Shown: one piece after another, positions 33,276 through 41,042 of the stretch
Numbering within the stretch: position 1 is the stretch's first letter
How the letters are laid out: the number at the start of each line of letters is the position of its first letter
DNA from: Streptomyces griseus
GTDB lineage: Bacteria > Actinomycetota > Actinomycetes > Streptomycetales > Streptomycetaceae
DNA: 64,000 nt
Reading direction: 5' to 3'
Assembly: GCF_900460065.1 (NCBI RefSeq)
Contig: NZ_UAVD01000003.1
Span: forward strand, 1 to 64,000
The notes under the pieces: model-generated
The model's database searches: none
Told to the model about the DNA's origin: nothing
The model's input: only the letters and a program-made list of their open reading frames with translations
Program-made: the position numbers and the translations under genes

Positions 33276-34039
33276 GTTTGCGGGGTCAGCCACAGGCGCT
33301 TTCCGTTCACTTCGGGGGCGGGCTTGTCCCAGACGCCGGCGATGGCCTCGGCCAGCTCCGTGACGTCGGTGAAGCCCGCGAACTTCGCATTCGGGCGCTC
33401 GGCGCGCATGGCGTCGTTCACCAGTGCCTTGACCACCAGGATCGCAGCAGCGGCCGCGGGCCCGTCCTCGCCCCCCGCCTTGCGGAAGGCGTCGCCGAGC
33501 GCGAGGGTCCACGCCTCGGCGGCGGCCTTGGCGGAGGAGTAGGCGGCGTTGCCCGCGGTGGGCTTGCTGGCTCCCGCGGCGCTGATCAGGAGATAGCGGC
33601 CCCGGTCGCTGCGCTCAAGGGCCTCCTGGAAGGCCAGCGAGGTCGACTGGACGGTACGGATGAGCAGCTTCTCCAGGGCGTCCCAGTCGGAGAGCGCGGT
33701 CTCCTGGAAGGACGGGCTGCCGCGCCAGCCTCCGACGAGGTGGACCAGGCCGTCGATGCGGCCGAACTCCGCCTCGGTGCGCTTGGCCCAGTCCCGGGTC
33801 GCGTCGAGGTCGAGCAGATCGACGGTCTCGCCGGTGACGGTCGCGCCGCCGTGGGCGTACCGGGCGGCGTCCACCGCCTCGGCGAGCCGTTCGGGGTGGG
33901 CGTCGCACCCGACGACCGTCGCGCCCGCCTCGGCGAGCCGCAGCAGCGTCGCGCGGCCCGCGGGGCCGGCCGCTCCGGCGACCGCGACCACGGCTCCTTC
34001 GAGCACACCGGTCCCCTCGCCCGTGCCGTTTGCGTTCAT
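33272..34039 (-). CDS. SDR-family oxidoreductase in the DUF6421 operon
   Basis: 255 residues. Cofactor loop AVAGAAGPAGRATLLRLAEA (a variant with AAGPAGR), CDAHPERL acidic residue for NAD preference, NAG-equivalent replaced by VHLVGGW, the catalytic Ser in LLISAAGAS and Tyr/Lys in NAAYSSAKAAAEAW. GAGGAGG ahead of ATG 34039 fixes the start; a GTG at 34069 that overlaps the DUF6421 stop (GTGA) is an alternative start that would couple translation. It lies between DUF6421 and threonine aldolase. Substrate unknown; oxidation or reduction of a beta-hydroxy/keto compound is the likely role in context. Confidence 0.88.
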   Translation of the reverse strand: MNANGTGEGTGVLEGAVVAVAGAAGPAGRATLLRLAEAGATVVGCDAHPERLAEAVDAARYAHGGATVTGETVDLLDLDATRDWAKRTEAEFGRIDGLVHLVGGWRGSPSFQETALSDWDALEKLLIRTVQSTSLAFQEALERSDRGRYLLISAAGASKPTAGNAAYSSAKAAAEAWTLALGDAFRKAGGEDGPAAAAAILVVKALVNDAMRAERPNAKFAGFTDVTELAEAIAGVWDKPAPEVNGKRLWLTPQT

Positions 34040-34065
34040 GGCCACCGCCTCCTCGGGAGAATGGT

Positions 34066-35463
34066 TCACGCGGCTGCCCGCTCGTCGTTCGCCGCGGTGA
34101 TTCCCTTGGCAGAGGCAATCACGTGCTTCAGCTTCTTGGCGAGCGCCTCATAGAACATGCTCAGGGGAAACTCGTCCGGAAGCACGTCGTCGACGAGCTT
34201 GCGAGGAGGAAGTGTGAGGTCCAGGGCGTCGGGGCCCTTGGCCCAGCGGGATCCCGGGTGCGGGGCGAGGTAGGTGGAGACCAGGTCGTAGGCGGCGAAC
34301 CAGTGGACCAGCTTCGGGCGGTCGATGCCGTCGCGGTAGAGCTGCTCGATCTCGCCGCAGAGCTGGTTGGTGACCTCCGGGGCGCGGTCCCAGTCGATCT
34401 TCAGGGTGTTGTCGGTCCAGCGGACGACGTCGTGCTTGTGGAGGTACGCGAACAGCAGCTGGCCGCCGAGGCCGTCGTAGTTGCGGACGCGCTCGCCGGA
34501 GACCGGGAAGCGGAACAGCCGGTCGAAGAGCACCGCGTACTGCACGTCACGGCCGTGGGCGTTGCCCTCGGACTCCAGCTTCACGGCCTCCTTGAAGGCG
34601 GTGAGGTCGCAGCGCAGCTCCTCCAGGCCGTACATCCAGAACGGCTGGCGCTGCTTGATCATGAACGGGTCGAACGGCAGGTCGCCGTGGCTGTGGGTGC
34701 GGTCGTGGACCATGTCCCACAGGACGAACGCCTGCTCGCAGCGCTGCTGGTCGCCGATCATCTCGCGGATGTCGTCGGGCAGCTCCAGGCCGAGCAGGTC
34801 GACGGAGGCCTCGGTGACGCGGCGGAAGCGGGCGGCCTCGCGGTCGCAGAAGATGCCGCCCCAGCTGAAGCGCTCGGGGGCCTCGCGCACGGCGATGGTC
34901 TCCGGGAAGAGCACCGCGGAGTGGGTGTCGTAGCCGGCGGTGAAGTCCTCGAAGGTGATGCCGCAGAAGAGGGGGTTGTCGTAGCGGTTCGCCTCCAGGT
35001 CGGCGAGCCAGTCGGGCCAGACCATCTTCAGCACGACCGCTTCGAGGTTGCGGTCGGGGTTGCCGTTCTGCGTGTACATCGCGAAGACGACGAGGTGCTG
35101 GAGGCCGTCGGTCCGGTCCCGCGCGGGCTGGAAGGCGAGCAGCGAGTCCAGGAAGTCGGGCACGCGGAAGCCGTCGGCGGCCCAGCGGCGCAGGTCGGCG
35201 ACGAGGGCGCGGTGGTAGGCGGCGTCGTGCGGGAGGAGCGGGGAGAGCTCCTCGACCGCTCCGATGACCCGGTCGAGGACGCGCTCGACGGTGGCCGGGG
35301 ACGGGGCGCCGTCGGCCTCGAAGTCGATGGATCCGTCCTTGGACTGCCAGGGGCGGATCTCCTCGACGGCATCCCTGAGCACGGGCCAGGCCGGGTGCTC
35401 GACGACCCGCTGGGCCGTAGCTATCGCGCCGTCGGTGGCGTCGTGCACAAGAATTTCCGTCAT
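34066..35463 (-). CDS. DUF6421 family protein, first gene of a coupled operon
   Basis: 465 residues, no signal or membrane segments. Conserved-looking tracts include DGLQHLVVFAMYTQNGNPDR, MVWPDWLADLEANRYDNPLF, SWGGIFCDREAARFRRV and especially CEQAFVLWDMVHDRTHSHGD, a cluster of Glu, Asp and His residues (WDMxHDxxHxHGD) suited to binding a metal. I recognise the domain as DUF6421 but know of no function. ATG 35463 has GGAGGAAG upstream. Its stop codon overlaps a GTG of the SDR gene, and threonine aldolase follows, so the three products probably act together. Helical content suggests an all-alpha metal enzyme; inference only. Confidence 0.85.
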   Translation of the reverse strand: MTEILVHDATDGAIATAQRVVEHPAWPVLRDAVEEIRPWQSKDGSIDFEADGAPSPATVERVLDRVIGAVEELSPLLPHDAAYHRALVADLRRWAADGFRVPDFLDSLLAFQPARDRTDGLQHLVVFAMYTQNGNPDRNLEAVVLKMVWPDWLADLEANRYDNPLFCGITFEDFTAGYDTHSAVLFPETIAVREAPERFSWGGIFCDREAARFRRVTEASVDLLGLELPDDIREMIGDQQRCEQAFVLWDMVHDRTHSHGDLPFDPFMIKQRQPFWMYGLEELRCDLTAFKEAVKLESEGNAHGRDVQYAVLFDRLFRFPVSGERVRNYDGLGGQLLFAYLHKHDVVRWTDNTLKIDWDRAPEVTNQLCGEIEQLYRDGIDRPKLVHWFAAYDLVSTYLAPHPGSRWAKGPDALDLTLPPRKLVDDVLPDEFPLSMFYEALAKKLKHVIASAKGITAANDERAAA

Positions 35464-35756
35464 AACACTTCCTCCACGGGAGAACCTCGCGTGCCTTCAC
35501 CGTAGCCGCGCAGGCCTCCTCCCGACAAGTGGAGGACCGGAAATTATCCTGCGTATCCCCATGGTCACCGCTGTTTTTCCTGCCGGATACCGGGTAGGGG
35601 CGTAGCTCCGGCCGCATCGCGCGGGGATCGGCCGCCGGGCGCGCACGGCGTGGGACATCGCGCGCCCCGGCCGTTACCCTCCCCAGTGCCGTACCGCCGC
35701 GCCCCGGCGCGGGTAGGAGCAGTCGACGGACCGCCGCCGACGGAAACGAGGTCGCC

Positions 35757-36440
35757 TTGTCATTTCTCACCCTGGGCCATCGCGGAGTGATGGGCGTCGA
35801 GCCCGAGAACACCCTGCGCTCCTTCGTCCGCGCCGAGGCGTCCGGAATGGACGCCATCGAGCTGGATCTCCATCTCAGCAAGGACGGCGCACTCGTCGTG
35901 ATGCACGACGTGGACGTGGACCGCACCACGGACGGGACCGGTCCGATCGCGGCCAGGACCCTGGCGGAGCTGCGCGAGCTCGACGCCGGTCGGGGTGAGC
36001 GGATCCCCGTCTTCGAGGAGGTGCTGGAGGCCGTCTCCTCCCCGCTCCAGGCGGAGATCAAGGACGTGGCGGCGGCCCGCGCGCTGGCGGACGTGATCCG
36101 GGAGCGTGATCTCGTCGGCCGGGTGGAGGTGTCCTCGTTCCACGACGAGGCCGTCACCGAGATCGCGCGGCTGGTGCCGGGCGTGCGCACGGTCCTGATC
36201 GCCAGCCGCTGGGGCCAGGACGTGGTGGACCGGGCGAAGGCGGCGGGGGCCGCGACGCTCGCGCTGAACATCCGCCGCCTCACCCTGGAGATCGTGGAGC
36301 AGGCCCACTCCGAGGGGGTGAAGGTGATCGGCTGGGTGGTGAACACCCAGGACCACCTGCGTCTCGCGCGGGCGCTGGGCCTGGACGGCGCGACGACCGA
36401 CTTCCCCGAGATCCGCCGCGCCGGACGCTTCACCGCCTGA
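35757..36440 (+). CDS. Glycerophosphodiester phosphodiesterase family protein
   Basis: 227 residues. The GDPD signature is intact: LGHRGVMGVEPENTLRSF (His and Arg), DAIELDLHLSKDGALVVMHD (Glu, Asp, metal-binding), VDRTTDGTGPI, and GWVVNTQDHLRLA near the end. It hydrolyses glycerophosphodiesters to glycerol-3-phosphate and an alcohol; no signal peptide, so it is cytoplasmic. TTG 35757 with ACGAGG upstream is the only good start. The gap 35464-35756 holds the promoters of this gene and of the DUF6421 operon (reverse GATAAT near 35545); nothing else is seen there. Confidence 0.92.
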   Translation: MSFLTLGHRGVMGVEPENTLRSFVRAEASGMDAIELDLHLSKDGALVVMHDVDVDRTTDGTGPIAARTLAELRELDAGRGERIPVFEEVLEAVSSPLQAEIKDVAAARALADVIRERDLVGRVEVSSFHDEAVTEIARLVPGVRTVLIASRWGQDVVDRAKAAGAATLALNIRRLTLEIVEQAHSEGVKVIGWVVNTQDHLRLARALGLDGATTDFPEIRRAGRFTA

Positions 36441-36459
36441 GGGCCGCCTCCCTCAGGCG
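36434..36459. terminator. Bidirectional hairpin containing both stop codons
   Basis: CGCCTGAGGG (36434-36443) and CCCTCAGGCG (36450-36459) pair perfectly over a 6-base loop. The TGA of the GDPD gene and the stop of the reverse GNAT gene (TCA on this strand) sit opposite each other in the stem. Confidence 0.75.
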
Positions 36460-37028
36460 CCCTCCCCCGCGTCGCCCGCCTCAAGGTTCTTGACGAGCAG
36501 TTCAAAGGCCAGGTCGTCGCGTTGGGGGATGCCGAAGCGCTCGTCTCCGTACGGGAACGGAGTGAGCTCTCCCGTACGGCGGTAGCCCCGGCGTTCGTAC
36601 CAGGCGATCAGGTCATCGCGCACCGAGATGACCGTCATGTGCATCTCGCCGACACCCCAGCTCTCCCTGGCGGTGCGCTCCGCCTCGGCGATGATCCGCT
36701 TGCCGAATCCGCCGCCCTGGAGCCCCGGCCGGACCGCGAACATGCCGAAGTAGGCCGCGTCGCCCCGGTGTTCGAGCTGGCAGCAGGCGACGAGTTCGCC
36801 GCCGCGCTCGACCGCGAGGAGCCTGCTCGCCGGAGCGTCGATGACGGCGCGCACCCCCTGCTCGTCGGTGCGCTGCCCCTGGAGGATGTCGGCCTCGGTG
36901 GTCCAGCCGGTGCGGCTGGAGTCACCGCGGTAGGCGGACTCGATCAGGGCCACCAGCGCAGGGACGTCGGCCCCGGCCGCGTCGCGGAAGGTCAGCTCGT
37001 CCGTGTCGGGGGGCGTGGCGGTGTCCAT
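36453..37028 (-). CDS. GNAT-family N-acetyltransferase
   Basis: 191 residues. The acetyl-CoA pyrophosphate loop is in FAVRPGLQGGGFGKRIIAEA (R/QxxGxG/A), preceded by beta4 AYFGMFAVRP and followed by TVISVRDDLIAWYERRGYRR. N-terminal RDAAGADVPALVALIESAYR is the typical alpha1. The substrate amine is unknown. ATG 37028 has GGAG at 37040 region. It is convergent with the GDPD gene, whose stop codon pairs with its own in a hairpin. The 250-base upstream gap shows an imperfect GCTGCCGTACGCAC repetition but no gene. Confidence 0.9.
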   Translation of the reverse strand: MDTATPPDTDELTFRDAAGADVPALVALIESAYRGDSSRTGWTTEADILQGQRTDEQGVRAVIDAPASRLLAVERGGELVACCQLEHRGDAAYFGMFAVRPGLQGGGFGKRIIAEAERTARESWGVGEMHMTVISVRDDLIAWYERRGYRRTGELTPFPYGDERFGIPQRDDLAFELLVKNLEAGDAGEGA

Positions 37029-37279
37029 GGTGGGGTGCTCCGTTTCTCTGCTGCCGTACGCACTTCTGTGCCGTTGTACGCGCTTCCCTGCTGCCGTACG
37101 CACGATCGCGGTCTCCGCCGCCGCACATGCGGTCGAGAGTAACGCGACCCGAAGCGCCCCCGGTGGGCCCCGGCGCACCCCCTTCACCACCCCGCGCGCC
37201 GGATTCGGCCTCGGCCCCCCGGGCATCGATGGGACGACCCGCAACAGTGGCGTACGTCCGATCCGGGGGGAGGCGCGCC

Positions 37280-37888
37280 GTGCACGGAGGGGCCCTGACC
37301 GGCTGGCTGTTGATGGCACTGTGCGCGGCGAGCGGCGCCTACTGCCTGCTGCGCGCCCGCGCGGGGAACCCGCGGGAGCGCCGCACCGCGCGCGCGGAGG
37401 CGCTCATGGGTTTCGGTATGGCCGCGATGGCCGTTCCGGCGGCGGTGCTGCCGCCCCCGGACTGGGCCTGGGCGGTGTACGCGGTGCTGTTCGGCACGGC
37501 CGCGCTGCGAGCGGCCCGGCCCGCCCTGCGCGGCGGCCACCATCTGCACCATCTCGTCGGCTCGCTGGCCATGGTCTACATGGCCGTGGCGATGGCCCCC
37601 GCGGTGGCGGGGGGAGGCGGGGGCGGGCACGCCGGGCACGGGGCGGCCGCCGGCGCCGGCGGCATACCCCTGCTGACCGGGGTGCTGCTCCTCTACTACG
37701 CCCTCTACGTACTGGGCTCGGCCGGCCGGCTGCTGCCGGGGGCCGCGGTGGTCCCGGCCGGCGGGACGGTCCCGGGCCCCCGGCCCTCCGGCGGATTCGG
37801 GGGCGCATCGGACGGCCTGTCCGAGCTCACCACGGCGTGCAGACTGACGATGGGCATCGGCATGCTCGCGATGCTGCTCACTCTGTGA
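37280..37888 (+). CDS. DUF5134 integral membrane protein
   Basis: 202 residues with about five or six hydrophobic segments: LTGWLLMALCAASGAYCLL, GFGMAAMAVPAAVLP, WAWAVYAVLFGTAAL, LHHLVGSLAMVYMAVAMAP and the last MGIGMLAMLLTL. The HHLHHLVGS and GGGGGHAGHGAAA His-rich stretches are typical of DUF5134 and might bind metal. GTG 37280 with GGGGGGAGG upstream is chosen over upstream in-frame ATGs. It precedes an M56 peptidase gene by 98 bases on the same strand, a pairing I recall from other streptomycetes. Function unknown. Confidence 0.85.
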   Translation: MHGGALTGWLLMALCAASGAYCLLRARAGNPRERRTARAEALMGFGMAAMAVPAAVLPPPDWAWAVYAVLFGTAALRAARPALRGGHHLHHLVGSLAMVYMAVAMAPAVAGGGGGGHAGHGAAAGAGGIPLLTGVLLLYYALYVLGSAGRLLPGAAVVPAGGTVPGPRPSGGFGGASDGLSELTTACRLTMGIGMLAMLLTL

Positions 37889-37986
37889 GACAGGAAGTGG
37901 GACAGACCCCCCGGCAAACCGTGGTCTACGTCACTTGCCGGTCGCGGCCGTACCCCCGGCCGACCCACCCCTCATAAGCTGAGGCC

Positions 37987-38922
37987 ATGCTGGTCTCCCT
38001 CGCGCTGCTGCTGCTCGGTGCATTGACCGCCCTGGTGACTCCCCGCGTGATGGCGCGCGCCCGGTGGCCGGAGCGCGAACCGGTCGTGGCCCTGTGGGTC
38101 TGGCAGTGCGTGGTGGCCGGTGTCCTGCTGTCGTTCGCCCTGTCCATGACGCTGAGCGCCGCCGCGGCCTGGCAGGCGGTGCGGGGCCACGTCTTCGCCC
38201 CCGCCCCGCACGCCGTCGTCGAGGCGTACGCCCTGGCGGCGTACGGGCCGTGGTCGGCGGTGATCGCGGTGCTGCTGGCGATGGGCGGGCTGTGGACCGG
38301 GGCGATGCTCCTGCGGGAGATCGGGCGGGCCCGGCGTCGCCGCAAGCAGCGTCGGGCGGAACTGCTGGTGCGTTCCCCGCTGATGCCCGGCGAGGAGCCG
38401 GGCGCCGACCGCCTCGTGGTGCTGGAGGGCGAACGCCCCGACGCCTGGTGGCTGCCCGGCACGGCTCCGCAACTCGTCATCACCACCGCCGCGCTGGGAC
38501 GGCTGAAAGGCCGTCAGCTCGATGCCGTGCTCGCCCACGAGCAGGGCCACGCCCAGGCCCGGCACGACTGGCTGCTGCACTGCTCGTCGGCGCTGGCGAT
38601 CGGCTTCCCGCAGATCCCGGTGTTCGCCGCGTTCCGTGACGAGATGCACCGGCTGGTCGAACTGGCAGCCGACGACGTGGCGTCACGCCGCTTCGGCCGG
38701 CTGACGACCGCGCTCGCCCTCGTCGGACTGAACGAGGACCGCGGGGTGTTCGGCCCCTGCCCCACTCCGCAGGCCCAAGTGCCCCTCCGGGTCAACCGGT
38801 TGCTGGCTCCGGTCGAACGGCTGACGGCGGGCCGCAGGCTCCGGCTGACGGCCGCCGCCGCACTGGTCCCGGTGGTCCCGGTGTTCGTGGCCTTCGTCCC
38901 GGGGCTCCGCGCACTGGGCTGA
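37987..38922 (+). CDS. M56-family membrane metallopeptidase (BlaR1-like)
   Basis: 311 residues. Three membrane segments at the N-terminus (LVSLALLLLGALTALV, VVAGVLLSFALSMTL, SAVIAVLLAMGGLWTGA), a basic cytoplasmic loop, then the zinc motif HEQGH (184-188) in LDAVLAHEQGHAQARHDWLL with the third ligand region RLVELAADDVASRR, and a final hydrophobic segment. It is the BlaR1/MecR1-type protease without a penicillin-binding sensor domain. No BlaI repressor gene is adjacent, unlike many relatives. The substrate is unknown, perhaps the DUF5134 neighbour or its regulator. Confidence 0.9.
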   Translation: MLVSLALLLLGALTALVTPRVMARARWPEREPVVALWVWQCVVAGVLLSFALSMTLSAAAAWQAVRGHVFAPAPHAVVEAYALAAYGPWSAVIAVLLAMGGLWTGAMLLREIGRARRRRKQRRAELLVRSPLMPGEEPGADRLVVLEGERPDAWWLPGTAPQLVITTAALGRLKGRQLDAVLAHEQGHAQARHDWLLHCSSALAIGFPQIPVFAAFRDEMHRLVELAADDVASRRFGRLTTALALVGLNEDRGVFGPCPTPQAQVPLRVNRLLAPVERLTAGRRLRLTAAAALVPVVPVFVAFVPGLRALG

Positions 38923-39061
38923 GGGCCGTCCCCCGATTCGCGGCGGGCGCACGGCGACGGCCCTGGGGCCGCGTCCGCCGGATCGGGAACCGGGTCAGCG
39001 GCGCACCCCTGTCCGCACCCCGGGTTGGCCTTCGGGCGGTGTCCTCCGCGAGGATCACCCC

Positions 39062-39793
39062 ATGCCCTCCCCCCTGCCCCCCTTCCGCTCGCCGGATCGC
39101 GCCGCCCGCACCCCGCCCGCCGTGTGGACCGGAGCCGTCGTCGGCGCGGCCGCTCTCGTGCTGCTCGCGCTGGTGGCGGCCCGCTGGTCGCCGCTGATGT
39201 CCCTGGACCGGTCGGTCGCCGACGCCCTGCACCGGCACGCGGTGACCGATCCCGGTCTGGTGCGGGTGAGCCGGGTGCTGACGGACTGGGTGTGGGATCC
39301 CTGGACCATGCGCGCCCTGATCGCGGTGACGGTGGTCGCCCTGTGGTGGCGGGGCGCCCGCACGCTCGCCCTCTGGCTGGCCGCGACGAGCCTGATCGGC
39401 ACCCTCCTCCAGCAGGGGCTGAAGGCGGCGGTGGGCCGGGAGCGCCCGCAGTGGCCCGACCCGGTGGACTCGGCCCACTACGCGGCCTTCCCCTCCGGGC
39501 ACGCCATGACGGCCGTCGTGACCTGCGGCCTGTTCGTCTGGCTGCTGCGGCTGTACGGCGCCGGGCCCGGCGCCCGGGCCGCGGTGCTGGCCGTGGCGGT
39601 GGTCTCGGCGATCGGCGTGGCGGCGACGCGGGTGTACCTGGGGGTGCACTGGCTGACCGATGTCGTGGGCGGTGCGCTGCTGGGGGTGGCCCTGGTGGCG
39701 TTGAGCGCCGCGGCGTACGCCCGGTACGCGGCGCCCCGACCGGGCGGTCTTGTCGGCCCGGGGGCGGACCGGCGAGGATCGCGTCCATGGTGA
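39062..39793 (+). CDS. PAP2-superfamily phosphatase, membrane
   Basis: 243 residues, multi-spanning. The three PAP2 motifs are complete: KAAVGRERP, FPSGHAMTA, and RVYLGVHWLTDVVGG with the catalytic His. It would dephosphorylate a lipid phosphate such as phosphatidate or undecaprenyl diphosphate at the membrane surface. ATG 39062 follows GCGAGGATC. Its end overlaps the HAD gene (start 39787) by 7 bases, so these are co-translated. Confidence 0.92.
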   Translation: MPSPLPPFRSPDRAARTPPAVWTGAVVGAAALVLLALVAARWSPLMSLDRSVADALHRHAVTDPGLVRVSRVLTDWVWDPWTMRALIAVTVVALWWRGARTLALWLAATSLIGTLLQQGLKAAVGRERPQWPDPVDSAHYAAFPSGHAMTAVVTCGLFVWLLRLYGAGPGARAAVLAVAVVSAIGVAATRVYLGVHWLTDVVGGALLGVALVALSAAAYARYAAPRPGGLVGPGADRRGSRPW

Positions 39794-40482
39794 CCAAAGG
39801 CGTCCTGTTCGACTTCTCCGGAACCCTGTTCCGTATCGAGCCGGTCCGCGACTGGCTCGCCGCCGTGCTGCGCGAGGAGGGCCTCGACGTCCCTCCGGAG
39901 GACTTCGAGCGGTACGTGAGCGGGCTCACGGAGGCCGGCGCCCTCCCGGGCGGGCCGCCCCCGCTCCGGATCCCCGACCGGCTGGCCGGGGCGGCCTCCC
40001 GCCGGGACCTGAGCGCCGCTCTGCACCGCGAGGCCTACACCGGTCTGGCCCGGACCGTCCCCCTGCCCGATCCGGGGCTGTACGACGCGCTGTACGACCG
40101 TCACAGACGGCCTGAGGCCTGGCAGGCCTATCCGGACGCCGCGGAGGTGCTGGCGGGGCTGCGGAGGGCGGGGATCGCGGTGTGCGTGGTCAGCAACATC
40201 GGGTGGGACCCGCGCCCGGTCTTCCGCGCGCACGGGCTGGACGCCCTGGTCGACGCCTACGCCCTGTCCTTCGAGCACGGGCTCCAGAAGCCCGACCCGG
40301 GACTCTTCCGCGTCGCCTGTGCGCTGATCGGCCTGGATCCGGCGGACGTGGTCATGGTCGGTGACGACCGGCACGCGGACGGCGGCGCCGCCGCGCTGGG
40401 CTGCGAGGTCCGGTTCGTGGATCACCTGCCGGTGGCGGAGCGGCCCGACGGCCTGCGTTCGCTGGGGCTCGTCCCGGAGTGA
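39787..40482 (+). CDS. HAD-superfamily hydrolase
   Basis: 231 residues. Motif I is LFDFSGTLFRI (nucleophile Asp; the usual second Asp is Ser, which changes proton donation), motif II VCVVSNIGWD, motif III Lys in HGLQKPDPGLF, motif IV VMVGDDRHADGGAAAALG-like. Ser in place of the second Asp is unusual for phosphatases, and may mean a dehalogenase-like or attenuated activity. It overlaps the PAP2 gene by 7 bases, ATG 39787 lying within the PAP2 coding end, so the pair is coupled and may share phospho-substrates. Confidence 0.88.
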   Translation: MVTKGVLFDFSGTLFRIEPVRDWLAAVLREEGLDVPPEDFERYVSGLTEAGALPGGPPPLRIPDRLAGAASRRDLSAALHREAYTGLARTVPLPDPGLYDALYDRHRRPEAWQAYPDAAEVLAGLRRAGIAVCVVSNIGWDPRPVFRAHGLDALVDAYALSFEHGLQKPDPGLFRVACALIGLDPADVVMVGDDRHADGGAAALGCEVRFVDHLPVAERPDGLRSLGLVPE

Positions 40483-40575
40483 GCGCGGGAATCGAGGGAG
40501 ATCGGACCGGGGTGTGAGGCATATCCCGCCGCCGAAGGGGTAAGGGTGGCGGCTTGGGGCCGTAGCCTGGTGGAC

Positions 40576-40752
40576 ATGCCCCCCATGCCGTCGTCCGTGT
40601 CCGCACGTTCCGCAGCCGAGGTCAACGCGGAGATCCGCGACCTGTGGCAGCGTTCGGGCGGGCGCCTGACGCCGCAGGACGAGGCGGAGTACCAGCGGCT
40701 GCTGGTGGAGTGGGCCGCCGCCACCGGCGGAAGCGTCCGCACCGCGGCCTGA
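40576..40752 (+). CDS. Conserved small protein, function unknown
   Basis: 58 residues: MPPMPSSVSARSAAEVNAEI, then RDLWQRSGGRLTPQDEAEYQ and RLLVEWAAAT. Predicted helical, acidic/basic mixed. I recognise this pattern (AAEVNxxIRxLWxRSGGxLTxxxxxEYQRLLVEWA) as a small conserved streptomycete protein. GTG 40570 and ATG 40585 are alternative starts; a TAGCCT -10-like hexamer at 40563 suggests a near-leaderless message. It lies after the HAD gene and before the 51-bp palindrome. Confidence 0.7.
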   Translation: MPPMPSSVSARSAAEVNAEIRDLWQRSGGRLTPQDEAEYQRLLVEWAAATGGSVRTAA

Positions 40753-40961
40753 CCGCCGTACGCGGTTCGGCCGCGTCCGTCGCCGCTTGGAGACCGCACC
40801 CGATCCGGCGATCCCCCGCGTCGCCGGATCGGAGCGCACCCGCGGCGTGCCACGTGGGACACGGCCGCGGACCGCGCCGGGGACCGGAGTTGCGGAGTCC
40901 GCCGTCGCAGGGACCAAGCATCTCCCCACCCGGCTCATCGGTCAATGAATTTCCGGTGGCA

Positions 40962-41012
40962 CGCATCCGGGGCCGGTGTCCGCCCGGCGGGCGGACACCG
41001 GCCCCGGATGCG
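40962..41012. terminator. 51-base perfect palindrome (terminator of the LVIVD gene)
   Basis: The 25-base arms, starting CGCATCCGGGG and ending CCCCGGATGCG, pair without a mismatch around a single central base. It sits 30 bases past the reverse LVIVD gene's stop (41043) and 210 bases past the small gene. Rest of the 40753-41042 gap: no gene seen. Confidence 0.8.
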
Positions 41013-41042
41013 GGAACGGTCGGACCTCGGGCCCCTGACGGA

